Positions 10,601-21,881 of a stretch of 64,000 nucleotides of DNA are shown here, one piece after another. Both the position numbers and the translations under genes were made by a program. The notes beneath the pieces were generated by a model that saw only the letters and a list, made by a program, of their open reading frames with translations, was not told the DNA's origin and did not search any database. The stretch comes from Sclerotiophoma versabilis (lineage: Eukaryota > Ascomycota > Dothideomycetes > Pleosporales > Didymellaceae), in contig JAAROD010000049.1 of NCBI GenBank assembly GCA_012274445.1, forward strand, positions 620,001 to 684,000, given 5' to 3'. Every line of letters starts with the position of its first letter. Position 1 is the stretch's first letter.

Positions 10601-12986
10601 CTTCAAGTCTTTGCGCTTGTCAAGCTTCTTAACCTGTTTTAAAGCAGCATCGGCATCGTACTGATACTTGGCGAACAGCGCCAGCACTTTGGTAAGGAAG
10701 TTGGTGTTGTACGACTCAACTCCGACATGCTTCGCCAGAGCTTTCGCGCGCTCCATATAAGCGTTAACTTGCTCTTCGGTGACTGTCGGTGCATCGTCTT
10801 CTCCACGCGTTGAATGCACGCCCAAGGGAGGCATCTTGAATATCAGTTCTGCAGTGCACTTCGAGTCCTTGTTAGGCAGATCCTCGCCACGACGAACATA
10901 GCCTACAGGTTCATCCATAACCCACTTAGGGCGCTTGGCCTTCTCTGCTTTGTCGGCCTCGATGGCTGCCACAGTTTCCTTGGTCAGCTTGCCTTCTTTC
11001 TTGTTGTTCGTCGACTTGACATAGCGCTTCTTGATCTCTGCCGGCTTGACAAACTCCACCGGCTGTCCATGCCATACATTCACGTTCGCTTGATGTCGTG
11101 GTCCTAGTCGAGAGCTAGCGCGTGGATAGATAGCCCTGTCATCGTATTGCAGAGCGTCTTCCACTCGACAATGGATGCCCAGATATCGCATGGGCCACAT
11201 CTTTGCCAAGGCAATCTCCGCTTGGGTACCTGGATGAAGGTCGACTTGGCTGTCAGGGTCGGGGGTTGCAGCGCTGTCACTACCAACTTCCTCTTCTTCT
11301 TCGTCAACGATCTCCTCCTCTTCACCGTCCTCATTCGTCGCACCAATAAGTGGAGTGCGTCGAGCTTCAAGCTTCTTCTCCTGTGCCCTGCTGCATGGCC
11401 CACAAGCCCAGGCAAACCCGCGTGACGGCTTCTTCAGTAATGGTGGACGAACGCAGTTCATGTGATATGTGTTGTGGCACACGGCGCATTCTACGGAGTC
11501 GTTCCTGAGGAATTTAGCAGACATCAGACGAGATGCACCGAAAACTTACGATGCGCAGTAGCCAACACAGCGCTTACAAGACTTCACTGCGCTAGTCAAT
11601 TCCTTCACCCTGCTCGTTTCAAGGCAGATATATTTCCAGCGCTCGTCTAGGGCTTTCTTCACCTTCACCGGGACGTTGATGACCTGAGAAGTAGGTATGA
11701 CATCGTACCAGCGATGGATAAAGCGATCGAAGACCTGGTTGAACCAAAAGCTGTCTTTGCCTTTGCGATATTCATCGAGATCGCCAATCTCGCTCCTGTG
11801 CAGGATTTTGCACTTTCCGCGCAAAGAGGCTATAGGGCACACATCGGAGTGCATCGTTGCATACACCAGACGAGTGTCATTGTTGTAGCGACCAACATCC
11901 CGTGGACGATAGAACCAATTGACTCTGAGAGAAATCACGCGCAATTTTGGGTCGTTGTCCTTATGGATAAACTCCATGATGCGACAGAGGTAGTATGGCT
12001 CCCCGGGTGGTTCACACACCAGGTACACCTGGTCTAGACGCCGCATTAGAAATTGCAAGCTAAGCCGCAAGACGTGGTTGGCGCAACACCACAGCTGTCA
12101 GCCGCCAGAAAGATCAAAACTTACCATTAATGGACACTGTTTGTCCGTCGTCTGCTTGCAGGTGGCCGTCCTTCAGTACAGCACCGCTAAATTCGAACGT
12201 CATCATATTAGACTCTCGCGTGTAAGGGGTTGCTGCTGGGGCCTGGACCTGGGCACCGCGCTTCGTGGCCTGGCTCGGCACGGCTGCGCTTGCTTGAGTA
12301 CCATTTGCGGCATCTTTCGCGGTGTTCTTCCGTCGTTTTGTTGTGGGTTGCGCTGTGTTGGTCTGAGTTGCTGGTGTGGATGCCGATGAGCCGGAGAGAT
12401 TGAGGCTTGCTTGGTTGTCTTTTGGATTGGGTCCGGGATTACCCCACGGCGCACTACCCTGTCCAGCACCAGCACCCTTCTTCCCACTCACACCTGACGA
12501 TTGACCACTTTCAGCAGCCACAGAACTTCGCGATGACGGATCAGACGCGTTTCCATTCATCGATGCAGGGGCTGTCATCTCGAAATCCATTTCAGTGTCC
12601 TCCGCATAATTGATGCGCGACCTGCCCGTACGATTACGCGATCGCGTTCCATACGGCGCAGCAGCAGTCTCCTCTGAGCCCTTTCTAGAAGGCTGCGCTG
12701 AATCAGAGTCGATGTTTTTCGCCTCCTGCTGATCCACGTCCATAGCACCAGTCGCGTCAGTAGGACCTTGTGTCGGAAGTTGATTTTCCGAAGTAGATAG
12801 TGCAGGCGTTGAATTTCTGGTAGAAGAAGCCTTGCTGGTAACTTTGGAAGGTGTGATACTTTCTGTGGCGTTGATGTCGTTCACTTCACCGTTATGCGCG
12901 TCGCCTTTGCCGTGCACTGAATCTGCATTGGCCGGGATCCCCGTCCTGGACACCTGAGCATCGCCATCCTCTTTCTGTGCATCCAT
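7698..12986 (-). CDS. SNT2: Snt2-type chromatin reader (BAH-PHD-SANT-PHD-extended PHD)
   Basis: Four exons on the minus strand: 12986-12125, 12033-11550, 11504-9626 and 9578-7698. Splice phases close exactly, giving 1701 aa. Domains in order: disordered N-terminus; BAH domain (about 288-420, QVYLVCEPPGEPYYLCRIMEF); first PHD finger (about 440-495, spanning intron 2); SANT-like region (about 760-815, WNEGIAKYGSEIRSV...MFYGDAVRYYY); a C-x2-C...C-x2-C finger (CKFC...CLRC, about 855-900); second PHD (CAVC...WYCDTC, about 1023-1066); extended PHD (ECVLC...WVHVYCALWHP...CKLC...HVGCAHERG, about 1079-1230); a further C-x2-C pair set (NCARC...LCQKC); and a Pro-rich tail. In yeast Snt2 works with Ecm5 and the Rpd3 deacetylase; in Fusarium and other moulds it affects conidiation and autophagy. 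The acceptors of introns 1 and 3 were chosen because only they keep the BAH (SINDQVYLV) and PHD (SYTYECVLC) reading. Confidence 0.95.
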
Positions 12987-15900
12987 TTCGACGGCTTACT
13001 GCCGTCAAGGGCAGTTCGATTTGCGAAATGTGTCAGATGGTCTTTGTGGGAAGCTTAGGCAGGTGAGATGTTAAAAAGTTGCCCCGTGAAGAGCGACTGT
13101 CGAGGTCGCATGGAAGGACCAATGGCGTAGAACGCAGAACTTCGAGCTTGGAAACCAAAAGTGGCAATGTTGAGGATGAACCGACTGTAGGAGAATTTCA
13201 GCGGATCGTGAGAGTCGACACCAGTCCAGAGGAAGGCGCCAAAGCGCGTTGGGAGGATACTGAATATTGGGGTGTGAGGAAGTGTCGAGGAAGAAGCATG
13301 GGAGAATGACCGCGGAGCCATTCACGTAGAGGCATGCACGGACCAACATTCAATCCGCCGCGTTATATCTCCTGACGCATGCCCATCAGACTGCCGTTCC
13401 TATCGGGAGGTACCGCGTTTGTGCTTGCTTCGTCGCAGGCGCCCCTGTCGAAGATTCAGTATAAGTACATTATATGTTCCTTCGGTCTACACCCGACGTT
13501 TATTTTTGCCGTTCACGCATCACGGTCGCATACATCGCGTTTCAAGTGTCCCTAGACCAACAATTCCGAAAAGCATAACGACCGAGATCACAGGGCGAAC
13601 CAAGACCTGTATTGTTGGAGGTCGTGACGTTCGCCAAATACTTATCTCTCCCAACGGTCATTGGAGACGAGGCTGCGCAACAACAGAGGGTAATGTGGAA
13701 ACTGCGTCTCGTCGACCGAATATTATAAGAAAGCCTTGTTGCAACATTTGCGAGTCCCAAGTATTTCAGACCACGGGTTGCGATTGGACTTTCTTGTGGT
13801 TTCGCTAGTAAATCCACGAGCACCGTTGGCGACCGACTCCCAGAACTCCAGAAGTGTCGATGTCTTAGTGCGGCCTGGGCGGCGGCAGGGGTGGTGAGGC
13901 CCTGAAGGGATCATCTAGGGTGACGAAGAACAGGAACGCGCCCACCAACGCTTCACCCACTTTGTGTCACACGTCAAGATGGCAGCCTGATGAACCAGCT
14001 TTCAGCACCTCAGCAGTACAGGTCTAAGCAACCCTGTCGTCCAAGCGATCACGTTTGCGATGGCTTTGCAGCACATGAATCTTACCATGTTCCGGCCGCA
14101 TCCTTTTACGGGCCGAGTGCGATGAACACGAGAGACAAAGTGGCCCGTCAAAGAATGTCCTTCCCTTCTCAGGCGGTCTTCGTGCGTGGCATTCGGTTCA
14201 AATGATGCATGCGACAAGGTCTGCGCCGTCACCCAGCGGGGGCAGATCCATTACCACGACTGAGGCCGGTGTCGAGACTTCGGCCGTGCGCTAACCAGTT
14301 TTGCCGGGCGCCATGCAACCATCAGCCACCACTCGCTAGACGCGTAGTGCTCTGATTGGACGATCGAACGCGGCCCTAGACCTCATCTCTTCGGCCACGT
14401 TCGCGGTTGGCGTCTATCAGCTCCTCCCACAGTAAGCAGATAGGCGATTGAGCGCTAGAAACCTCCATCTGCGGCGTAGGGAACATGTCTTGGTGATAGT
14501 GCAGATGAAAAAACCTGTATCGTAAAGGTTGGTGATGGCGTCGAAGTGCCTTGAGAGGAAGCGCACAGCTCGATCTCGGCAAACTCTTCACGTTCGTTAC
14601 AGAGAAGTTAGACGTCTCGTCAAGTCCAGCACCCTTGCATCGTACGCAAAGCCCATCTCAGACCCTTCACGTTGTTATCCGTCTGATACTGCTTTTACCA
14701 TCCAGTGTATCAATCCGCAGATCTCTTCGGTCGCAAATCTTTCTAACACAACTCGAGCACGAGCTGGGCGAGCTTGCAAGCATGTGACGTGCCCAAGTCG
14801 CACTGGATTATCAGGCCAGCCCGGAGATCGGGGTCACGTTCAAAAACATGCTGAGGTTTGTGCGAATGGACAATTCAATGTCCAGAAGTCATAATCCTGC
14901 TGTGGCGCATGAGCCCTACCATTTGCTAAGTAGTCTTGGGATTTTCAAGAGAGAACCAAGCTTTGTTTAGATGACTTGCAGTCACCTATCTACCTGCATG
15001 TTAGCAAGTGTCCAGCAAATCTAGCTTGACGTTGCTTCACCTCTAAAATACTCTTGAGTGAACATTCGAACAATCTTGTACAATAAGATCCGGCCAATTG
15101 TGGACATTGTTCGCCATCCAAGGACAAATACATCAGCGCCTGGCTGCACGATGTGAGACTCACCAATTAGTAAGACGGCAATGAATGTTAGGACACGGCT
15201 GACGCATTTCGTACCCGCAGCCTTGTCATGGTTAGAGATGAAATCGAGCGCCTCCTGCATCACGGCATTACTCTTTCAGCCCCAATCAGCAAAGCAGTCA
15301 CGCGGCAGTTGGTGTGTCTCAAAAACCAGCAAGTCCACAAACGATATCCTGCGTATCCTTCCAATATTGGAATCGACCAAGGCCACTTGGTCTTGCCATG
15401 TATCGATTCTTTATTACGTGAAAACAGTGGCCTTCACTGCTTTGATGGAGTGGCTGTTAAGGGAAGAATGCAGAAGCTATCATGCGTTAGAAGCCTTACC
15501 TAAGCATGTACGCTGCAACCTTCACATTGTGCATTCCCACAACAAGTTTTCTTAAGATCAGATAGGCATGCTCTCTGGCATAGCAACCGTGTTGCTTGCC
15601 GATGTGTGATTCTGAAATGATGAAATTGCCATTATCGTGCAGGCAAACTGCGGGACCTCACCCTTAAGGAATCATGTCACAGCAGAGAAGCAACAGGTGA
15701 TTCTCGGCAAGTTTGCGGCACAACAGCACGGTCTTGTTGACAGTTCTCATACTGCGAAGTGGAGACTGTCACGGTGTCCTTGCTTCTTTTGTGCGTCATA
15801 CAAACGGGCCGCGGGCTGGGGCGCGCCTGACCTGCAGCATCAGCCAATATCCACGCTAGCTCATTAGCTGATCGTTCTTGTATCGATCTTATCGCCAGCC

Positions 15901-16182
15901 GGTCACCCACACACCTGTGTTGTCGCATACAAAATATAATCTTAGGAAGAGCACGGAAATTGTCAAAGGCGCGTTCAGGTACGGCATGCAAACGTTATGC
16001 TATTGATGCACGCCTATCATGGTCTTGGACACAACGCACGCTGTCGTTGTTTTACCCCTCAGCTGTACCACCACATCGATGCATTAACCGAACATGCAAC
16101 CCCCTAATCCACCCCGGACCCCGTGTCTTGATTGTCTGTAGCTGGAATAGCTGTTTTTGCTAGGCGCCACCAGGTATTAGAT
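12987..16182. other. 3.2-kb gene-poor region
   Basis: Upstream of SNT2 and downstream of the small GPI-type gene. It has only short open frames (under 130 codons) on both strands, none with a recognisable family, signal peptide or splice pattern I could defend. I saw no tandem repeat, transposon terminus or tRNA. Confidence 0.6.
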
Positions 16183-16833
16183 CTACAAGGCGAAAGCAGC
16201 AAGGAGACCAGCAAGACCAGCGCCACCAATGCGAGCAGAGAAGGAGTTGGCAGCACCGGTGGCCTGAGGAGCAGCACCGGAGCCGGAGCCAGTCTGGCTA
16301 ATAGTAGAACCAGAGCCGGATGCGCCTAAGGGATGTTAGTCTGGGAACAACTGCTTTAGAGATATCATACGTACGGGTCGAAGCGGTAGGGTTGGTAGAG
16401 GCGCCAGAGCCAGTAGCAGCAGCACCGGAAGAAGCAGCAGCGCCGCCGGGGATCTGAGAACTAGTCTGGGACGAGGGGAAGAGGCTAGCAATGCAGCCCT
16501 GGACGCAGTCGGAGTATTTCTTGGTGGCCTCGGCAGAACCGTCACCCTGGTCACACTTCGCAGCGCATTCGGTAGTCTCTACAGCCTGGGAAGAGTTGGG
16601 GCGCGCAATGCCCAAGCACGAAGCCTGGCAAGTACTGTGACTGTGTGAGCGCGCGCAATGAAATCAGGTGTGTTGGATCCTTACACATCGCCAGGATTGC
16701 AAGCCGAGACACAGCTGATGGAGGGGGCGACCCCAGCGTCAGGGCTAGCGGTAGTCGCAGGAGCGCTGGTGATAGCTGAGGACTGGGCAAAAGCGCCGGC
16801 AGCGAAGGCGATGAGAGCAATGGTGTACTTCAT
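16183..16833 (-). CDS. Small secreted, probably GPI-anchored protein with four CxxxC pairs
   Basis: Exons 16833-16685, 16634-16375 and 16325-16183; phases fit, 183 aa. N-terminal signal peptide (MKYTIALIAFAAGAFAQ, cleavage likely near residue 17), a Ser/Thr/Ala stretch, then eight cysteines as four evenly built pairs: CVSAC, CQASC, CAAKC and CVQGC. A Ser/Gly/Ala-rich stalk follows (about 100-150), ending in a small-residue site and a hydrophobic tail (GGAGLAGLLAAFAL), as in GPI-anchored fungal wall proteins. Spacing differs from CFEM (eight Cys, different pattern), so I do not call it CFEM. Surface or wall location is inferred from these signals; molecular role unknown. The start is fixed by the signal peptide. 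It is divergent from MPH1, with 437 bp between start codons. Confidence 0.85.
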
Positions 16834-17207
16834 TTTGGTTGTAGAGTCGCGTGATACAGGTGAAGTTGTATGAAAGACGAAGGTAGGTTGAATTAGTATT
16901 CGTATTGATAAATTAGAGCAAGTGAGTGTAATGCAATTGAAGAAGTATCTGTGCAAAGAACGAGTGTACAGAAGAGTGTTGGACAGCCTATCCGAATTTC
17001 TGGGGAAGAGCCAGCTTTATTGACTGTTGCAAAGGGGCGATGGGCCCACGGGCGAATAAACACTCGCAAGGATATATTTGTGACCACACCAAACCCCTAG
17101 AGGCTTGGTTGCCAGCGGGCTCGGCGCTCATTTCATGCAGGTCGGGAGCAAAGCGCAGGGTTCCTTCTCCGCCTGATCGGCAACGAAACGCGCTAGTCGA
17201 AACAACA

Positions 17208-17213
17208 ACGCGT
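17208..17213 (+). promoter_or_regulatory. MluI cell-cycle box (ACGCGT) upstream of MPH1
   Basis: A perfect ACGCGT lies 58 bp upstream of the MPH1 start codon. In yeasts this is the MBF binding site of G1/S genes for DNA replication and repair, which fits a recombination-repair helicase. A six-base match alone is weak evidence, and it could equally serve the divergent gene. Confidence 0.4.
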
Positions 17214-17270
17214 GAACTTTAGGCTCCATTGCCACTGTTGAAACAGCCATTGCCAACGCTGTGCGACACC

Positions 17271-20200
17271 ATGTCGGACAGTGATGACTACGGTGACGGC
17301 TACGACGACACCGAGTTCTTTAACGCGGCGACGCAGGCTGAGAAGAAAAACACGCCTGCATTCCAGGCGTCGCCACGACCGACCAAGCGCCGGAGGGTCA
17401 GTCAAGCACGTGAGAAGGCAAAGTCCATTCCATCGAAGAAGGCACCAAATCGACGACGACAACCTTTCGCACCATCATCTGACGAGGATCACTCTGATTT
17501 CGCAGCCGAAGACGGTGACGAGTCTTTTGAAGCAGATGGCAAAGATGATATGCTTACGACCAGGGAAGAGCCACAAGGTAGACGGCCGTCGAGTCGCAAG
17601 AGGGCTGCATCGAAACAGCACGACGACGTAGATGGGGATGATGCCTCGCCTGCGAGAGCAACTCTGGCTCAAAAGAGGCGAGAGCGTATACACGTTCCTA
17701 CAGCAGAAATTGACATGACTGATGTCTTCTTCACCCAACCGCCACGAGAGCATTCTCCACCATGGAAGCCTAGAGGCGCAATATGGGCGAAACCAAATAG
17801 TACCGCAGTGCATAAGCCTTCGGCAGAGTCTACGAAGTGGACCGGACTGGGCGCAATGAAGACCATGGCTTTGCCTGGTAAACAGTCAATATCATCGCGG
17901 CCGAAAGCACCACCAGCTCCAGTCACCACAGAGGATTCTGACTCCGCTATTGAGGATGAACAGCCTCCTCACTCGCCCGGGGTGGCTGGTGTGCCAGCAG
18001 CTTATGACTACACGCAAGATCTAGCTGATCTACCTTCCGATGCGTTCTCATCTTCTGCAGCATCACCGCAGAAGCAGGACGCGGACGACGATATGACCTT
18101 GCTTTCAGAGACGCGTAAAAGGGTTGCGGCACCTCAGACTGGTTTGCGTCAGACCACCTTATTTGGAAGGCTGGGTGCTAATGGTCAAATCCCACCATCA
18201 CAGGTGAATAAGCGCTACAACTTCGTCGCTGATCAGAAACAAGAACCTCCAACTCATCACAAGCTCGATCATGAAGCCCTGAAGACTTGGGTGTACCCAA
18301 CAAATCTGGGAACTATCCGCGACTACCAGTTCAACATCGTGCAGAGAGGCTTGTTCCATAATCTCCTTGTCGCTCTGCCGACTGGTCTGGGAAAGACCTT
18401 CATTGCAGCAACGATCATGTTGAACTGGTATCGCTGGACGATTGACTCGCAAATCGTGTTTGTTGCGCCAACGAAGCCACTCGTCTCCCAGCAAGTTGGA
18501 GCTTGTTTTGGTATTGCTGGCATACCTCGATCCGCCACCACTATGCTCACAGGAGGAGTGCAACCCGGACTCAGATCGGAGGAGTGGAAGAGCAAACGCG
18601 TATTTTTTATGACACCGCAAACACTGTTGAACGATCTGAAGAATGGATACGCAGATCCAAAGAAGATTGTCCTGCTCGTGGTTGATGAGGCACACCGTGC
18701 TACTGGCTCTTACGCATACGTAGAGGTGGTCAGCTTCCTGCGACGCTTCAACCAGAGCTTCCGTGTTCTGGCTCTCACAGCCACTCCGGGCGCAGATGTC
18801 GAGGCGGTGCAGAAGGTCATCGACGGGCTTGATATTTCAAGAGTTGAGATTCGGACGGAGAATTCAATGGACATATGCAACTACGTGCACCAGCGTAGGA
18901 TTGAGAAACGTGTCTTCCAAAATAGCGATGAGATGGAGATGTGCATGGATCTGTACAGTCAGGCCTTGCAGCCACTGGTTAATCAAGTCGCGGGAATGGG
19001 GGCGTACTGGAGCAATGATCCCCGAACGCTGACACCATACGGTTGCACGCAAGCGGCAAGCAAGTGGGTGAATGAGGCGGGACGACATGCGAATCCCGGT
19101 GTGAAAAATATGGTTCGCACTATCCTGACTCTGCTGGCTTCTATTGCGCATGGCATGGATCTGCTCAAGTTCCATGGCATGGCCCCCTTCTACACCAAGC
19201 TGAAGGACTTCAGAGACGACAGTCAAAAGACGAAATCAAAGTACAAGAAGCAAATTCTCGACAGCAATGCGTTTAAGAAACTTATGATACGGTTGGATAC
19301 GTGGCTCAACGATGAGAACTTTGCCGGACACCCAAAGCTCGAGTACGTGCAGGAGTGCATCCTGGAGCACTTTGTCAACGCCGGCGAAGGGCCGAACGCT
19401 TTGCAGACCAGGATCATGGTATTCGCTCACTTCCGTGACAGCGCTGAACAAATTGCGCGCGTGCTCAAGAAACATGAGCCCATGATCCGGCCCCGTGTGT
19501 TCGTCGGCCAAGCAACAGCAAAGAACTCGGAGGGCATGAACCAAAAAGAGCAACTAGAAGCCATCGATGAGTTCAAGGCGGGCAAGTACAACACACTCAT
19601 CGCCACCTCCATCGGTGAGGAAGGTCTCGACATTGGCGAAGTCGATCTCATCATTTGTTACGATTCAAAAGCATCGCCAATCCGCATGTTGCAGAGGATG
19701 GGGCGTACCGGTCGCAAGCGAGAAGGAAAGATCATCATGCTTCAGATGCAGGGCAAAGAGGAGAACGATGCCAATAAAGCAAAGGACAGCTACGAGAAGA
19801 TGCAAGAGCTCATAGCAAATGGGTCACATTTCACGTTCCACGATGAAATATCTCGAAGAATCGTACCGCCCGATGTTAAGCCCGTTGTCGATCGCCGAAA
19901 TGTCGACATCCCTCCTGAGAACTCGCAGCAAGACTGGCTTCCTGAGCCCAAAAGGAATGGCCGGACGAAGAAGCCGCCAAAGAAATTCCATATGCCCGAT
20001 GGTGTGTTGACTGGCTTCGTCACTGCCGGGCGAATGGATGAAGAGATTGTTCCAAAAGGGCGCGGCAAGAAGGTACCTACCATCACATATCCGAGCGAGG
20101 AGGTAATCGAGATGCCGTCTTTTGAGTCGGTTATACTAGACGAACCAGCAACGAATGATCTGGAGAGGCGCTTTCAGACTGTGTACGACGATGATGATGC

Positions 20201-21218
20201 CCCGATGGTCAGCGCACTGGATCTCAGTCAACACGTCGACCATCAGCGGAGTTTGACCAAGCCACAGCTTCTATCGAAACCTGGACGGAAGACGCGAGAT
20301 TTTGTAGCGACGATGCTGCGGATTCACAACATGGACACTGACCGTGTAGAGGTTTTCAAACAGAATCTCCACTATTCCGACTATGAATCAGATGGTGTAA
20401 ACAATGATATTCTTATCCCAGACACAGAGTCACGGCCAGTAATATGCGAGGATATGTGGGCCGACGATGACCCTGCATCGCAGGAGCTTGTCAAGTCTAA
20501 AGCAAAGCCTAAAGCCAAAACAAGGGCAACACCTAAGTCGAAGGCAAAACCAGGATCTGAACCAAAGGCGAAGGTAGAGGCACCGCCTAAGACCTCAGCT
20601 GCTCGTGGTCGTCCACGCAAGGAAACGGCGGCTGCAGTGGCTGCAGTCGAAACCCCAATCCGTCGTCACAAAGCAAAGGATCAGACACCAAAGACGAAGA
20701 CACCCAACTGGAGGGTCTCGGCTCTAGCAGGGGAGGGTGAGGATTCGTCACCACCTCCCACAGATCCCCGGTTCCGCGTAGCCTCGCAGGCTGATACTAT
20801 AGGCTCCGACGACACGCTGGCTGATGGAGAGGTGGAAGACCCATCTCTCTGGAAGTTGGACTCGGACCTAAACAGTTTCATTGTTGACGGTACAATCGTA
20901 GAAGAGGAAATTCCGGCATCGAGTCTCCCCAACATTGATTTCCATGGTCTTGGGAAGGCTACACAGGCGATGATCAGGTCCGCCACGAAGCCCAAGAGGC
21001 CTACAAGAGCCGAGAAGCTCTTCACCAGCGACATTACGGACAATGATGCGGTGGTAAGTAGCGACAGCGACGACGACGCACCATTGGCCAATCCAGGCAG
21101 AGGTGTAAACAAAAGGTCTAGCCATGTTATAGCCTCTGCTTCTTCGGAGGTGTCTTCGCCTGTTGTACAAAGGAAGAGAGCACGCAGGGTGATCGACGAC
21201 GATGAAGACGATGAATGA
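17271..21218 (+). CDS. MPH1: ATP-dependent DNA helicase Mph1 (FANCM family)
   Basis: Intron-less, 1315 aa from the ATG at 17271 (MSDSDDYGDGYDDTEF). The frame is open 14 codons further up, but the acidic MSDSDD start fits the family. SF2 helicase: Walker A PTGLGKT with Lys375; the DEAH box at 472-475 (VVDEAHRATGSYAY); motif III ALTATPG; C-terminal helicase domain with TSIGEEGLDIGEVDLIICYD and the motif VI RMGRTGRKREG. The helicase insert between the RecA lobes is present. Mph1 remodels D-loops and replication forks and channels repair toward non-crossover outcomes in the nucleus. The C-terminal 350 residues are Lys/Pro-rich and acidic, probably disordered, ending in acidic DDDEDDE. The length is at the upper end for fungal Mph1. 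Convergent with the rhodanese gene (78 bp between stops). Confidence 0.97.
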   Translation: MSDSDDYGDGYDDTEFFNAATQAEKKNTPAFQASPRPTKRRRVSQAREKAKSIPSKKAPNRRRQPFAPSSDEDHSDFAAEDGDESFEADGKDDMLTTREEPQGRRPSSRKRAASKQHDDVDGDDASPARATLAQKRRERIHVPTAEIDMTDVFFTQPPREHSPPWKPRGAIWAKPNSTAVHKPSAESTKWTGLGAMKTMALPGKQSISSRPKAPPAPVTTEDSDSAIEDEQPPHSPGVAGVPAAYDYTQDLADLPSDAFSSSAASPQKQDADDDMTLLSETRKRVAAPQTGLRQTTLFGRLGANGQIPPSQVNKRYNFVADQKQEPPTHHKLDHEALKTWVYPTNLGTIRDYQFNIVQRGLFHNLLVALPTGLGKTFIAATIMLNWYRWTIDSQIVFVAPTKPLVSQQVGACFGIAGIPRSATTMLTGGVQPGLRSEEWKSKRVFFMTPQTLLNDLKNGYADPKKIVLLVVDEAHRATGSYAYVEVVSFLRRFNQSFRVLALTATPGADVEAVQKVIDGLDISRVEIRTENSMDICNYVHQRRIEKRVFQNSDEMEMCMDLYSQALQPLVNQVAGMGAYWSNDPRTLTPYGCTQAASKWVNEAGRHANPGVKNMVRTILTLLASIAHGMDLLKFHGMAPFYTKLKDFRDDSQKTKSKYKKQILDSNAFKKLMIRLDTWLNDENFAGHPKLEYVQECILEHFVNAGEGPNALQTRIMVFAHFRDSAEQIARVLKKHEPMIRPRVFVGQATAKNSEGMNQKEQLEAIDEFKAGKYNTLIATSIGEEGLDIGEVDLIICYDSKASPIRMLQRMGRTGRKREGKIIMLQMQGKEENDANKAKDSYEKMQELIANGSHFTFHDEISRRIVPPDVKPVVDRRNVDIPPENSQQDWLPEPKRNGRTKKPPKKFHMPDGVLTGFVTAGRMDEEIVPKGRGKKVPTITYPSEEVIEMPSFESVILDEPATNDLERRFQTVYDDDDAPMVSALDLSQHVDHQRSLTKPQLLSKPGRKTRDFVATMLRIHNMDTDRVEVFKQNLHYSDYESDGVNNDILIPDTESRPVICEDMWADDDPASQELVKSKAKPKAKTRATPKSKAKPGSEPKAKVEAPPKTSAARGRPRKETAAAVAAVETPIRRHKAKDQTPKTKTPNWRVSALAGEGEDSSPPPTDPRFRVASQADTIGSDDTLADGEVEDPSLWKLDSDLNSFIVDGTIVEEEIPASSLPNIDFHGLGKATQAMIRSATKPKRPTRAEKLFTSDITDNDAVVSSDSDDDAPLANPGRGVNKRSSHVIASASSEVSSPVVQRKRARRVIDDDEDDE

Positions 21219-21296
21219 ACCCCATAGGCATATAGACCCAGATGACTGGATAGTGTTGCTAGCTTCACAGCAATCATATACCTTCCCTGCCCCAGC

Positions 21297-21881
21297 TCAT
21301 TCAAATTGTTTCCAGTATTCCGGTTCGAAGCCTTCCATTTGCTGGGTGTACGACTCTCCAGCTTTAACCCAACCTTTGATGCCACCACTAAGAGTCAAGG
21401 GCTGTATCTGACTGTCACCCTTTTCGACAATGTAGTCTGCAAACCAGCCTGAGCAGCGCGGACCTCTACCGTTTGATGAGCCTATCGCGTTTCAGCCACC
21501 GTGCAGTGTCAGCTGCTCCAGGAGTCCAGCAGTAACGTGATGATGTGCTCACACCATTCGCACGCCACGCTATGCCACGAGACGGACGACACAGAAGCTC
21601 TACACGGGATCGCATTACTTACCACAATAAAACGCAACCTTCTTTACGCCTGCCCTTTTGCACAGATCAAACAACACCGCTCTGTTCATGTAGAAGCTGT
21701 GCGCAGGCAGATTGAGGCTGCCCTTGATAGTGCCCCCCTCAAAGTCGGTTCGGCGCACATCCACCAAGAGCAAATCACCAGAATTCAGAGCTGGTAGGAC
21801 CTCCTCGCGTGTGATGATGGGTGCTGTGGTACGAGGGGCAGGGAAGGCGTCGTGCCAGTTGGGCTTGGGGCCGTCTGTCAT
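21297..21881 (-). CDS. CDC25/Acr2-like rhodanese-domain phosphatase or reductase
   Basis: Two exons, 21881-21623 and 21481-21297, joined in phase 1; 147 aa. A single rhodanese fold fills the protein: LLLVDVRRTDFEGGTIKGSLNLPA, then the active loop CGSSNGR, a C-x5-R signature beginning at Cys86, then GWFADYIVEKG and a closing GGIKGW. A six-residue-plus loop with C-x5-R is typical of CDC25, Acr2 arsenate reductase and Ych1/Ibp1-like proteins rather than sulfurtransferases (shorter loop). The intron falls one base after the active-site Cys codon. Without a search I cannot say whether the substrate is phosphotyrosine or arsenate. An in-frame TTG 10 codons upstream and no stop immediately before it leave room for an upstream exon. 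It is divergent from ERO1. Confidence 0.88.

Noticed and set aside
15021..15263. 80-codon minus-strand frame with a hydrophobic segment (VLTFIAVLLIGE)
   Set aside because: Reads plausibly, but has no flanking exons with sound splice sites and no family I recognise.
16298..16615. Possible separate small gene inside the GPI-type locus
   Set aside because: It is the middle exon of the three-exon gene; phases on both sides join exactly and preserve the Cys pairs.
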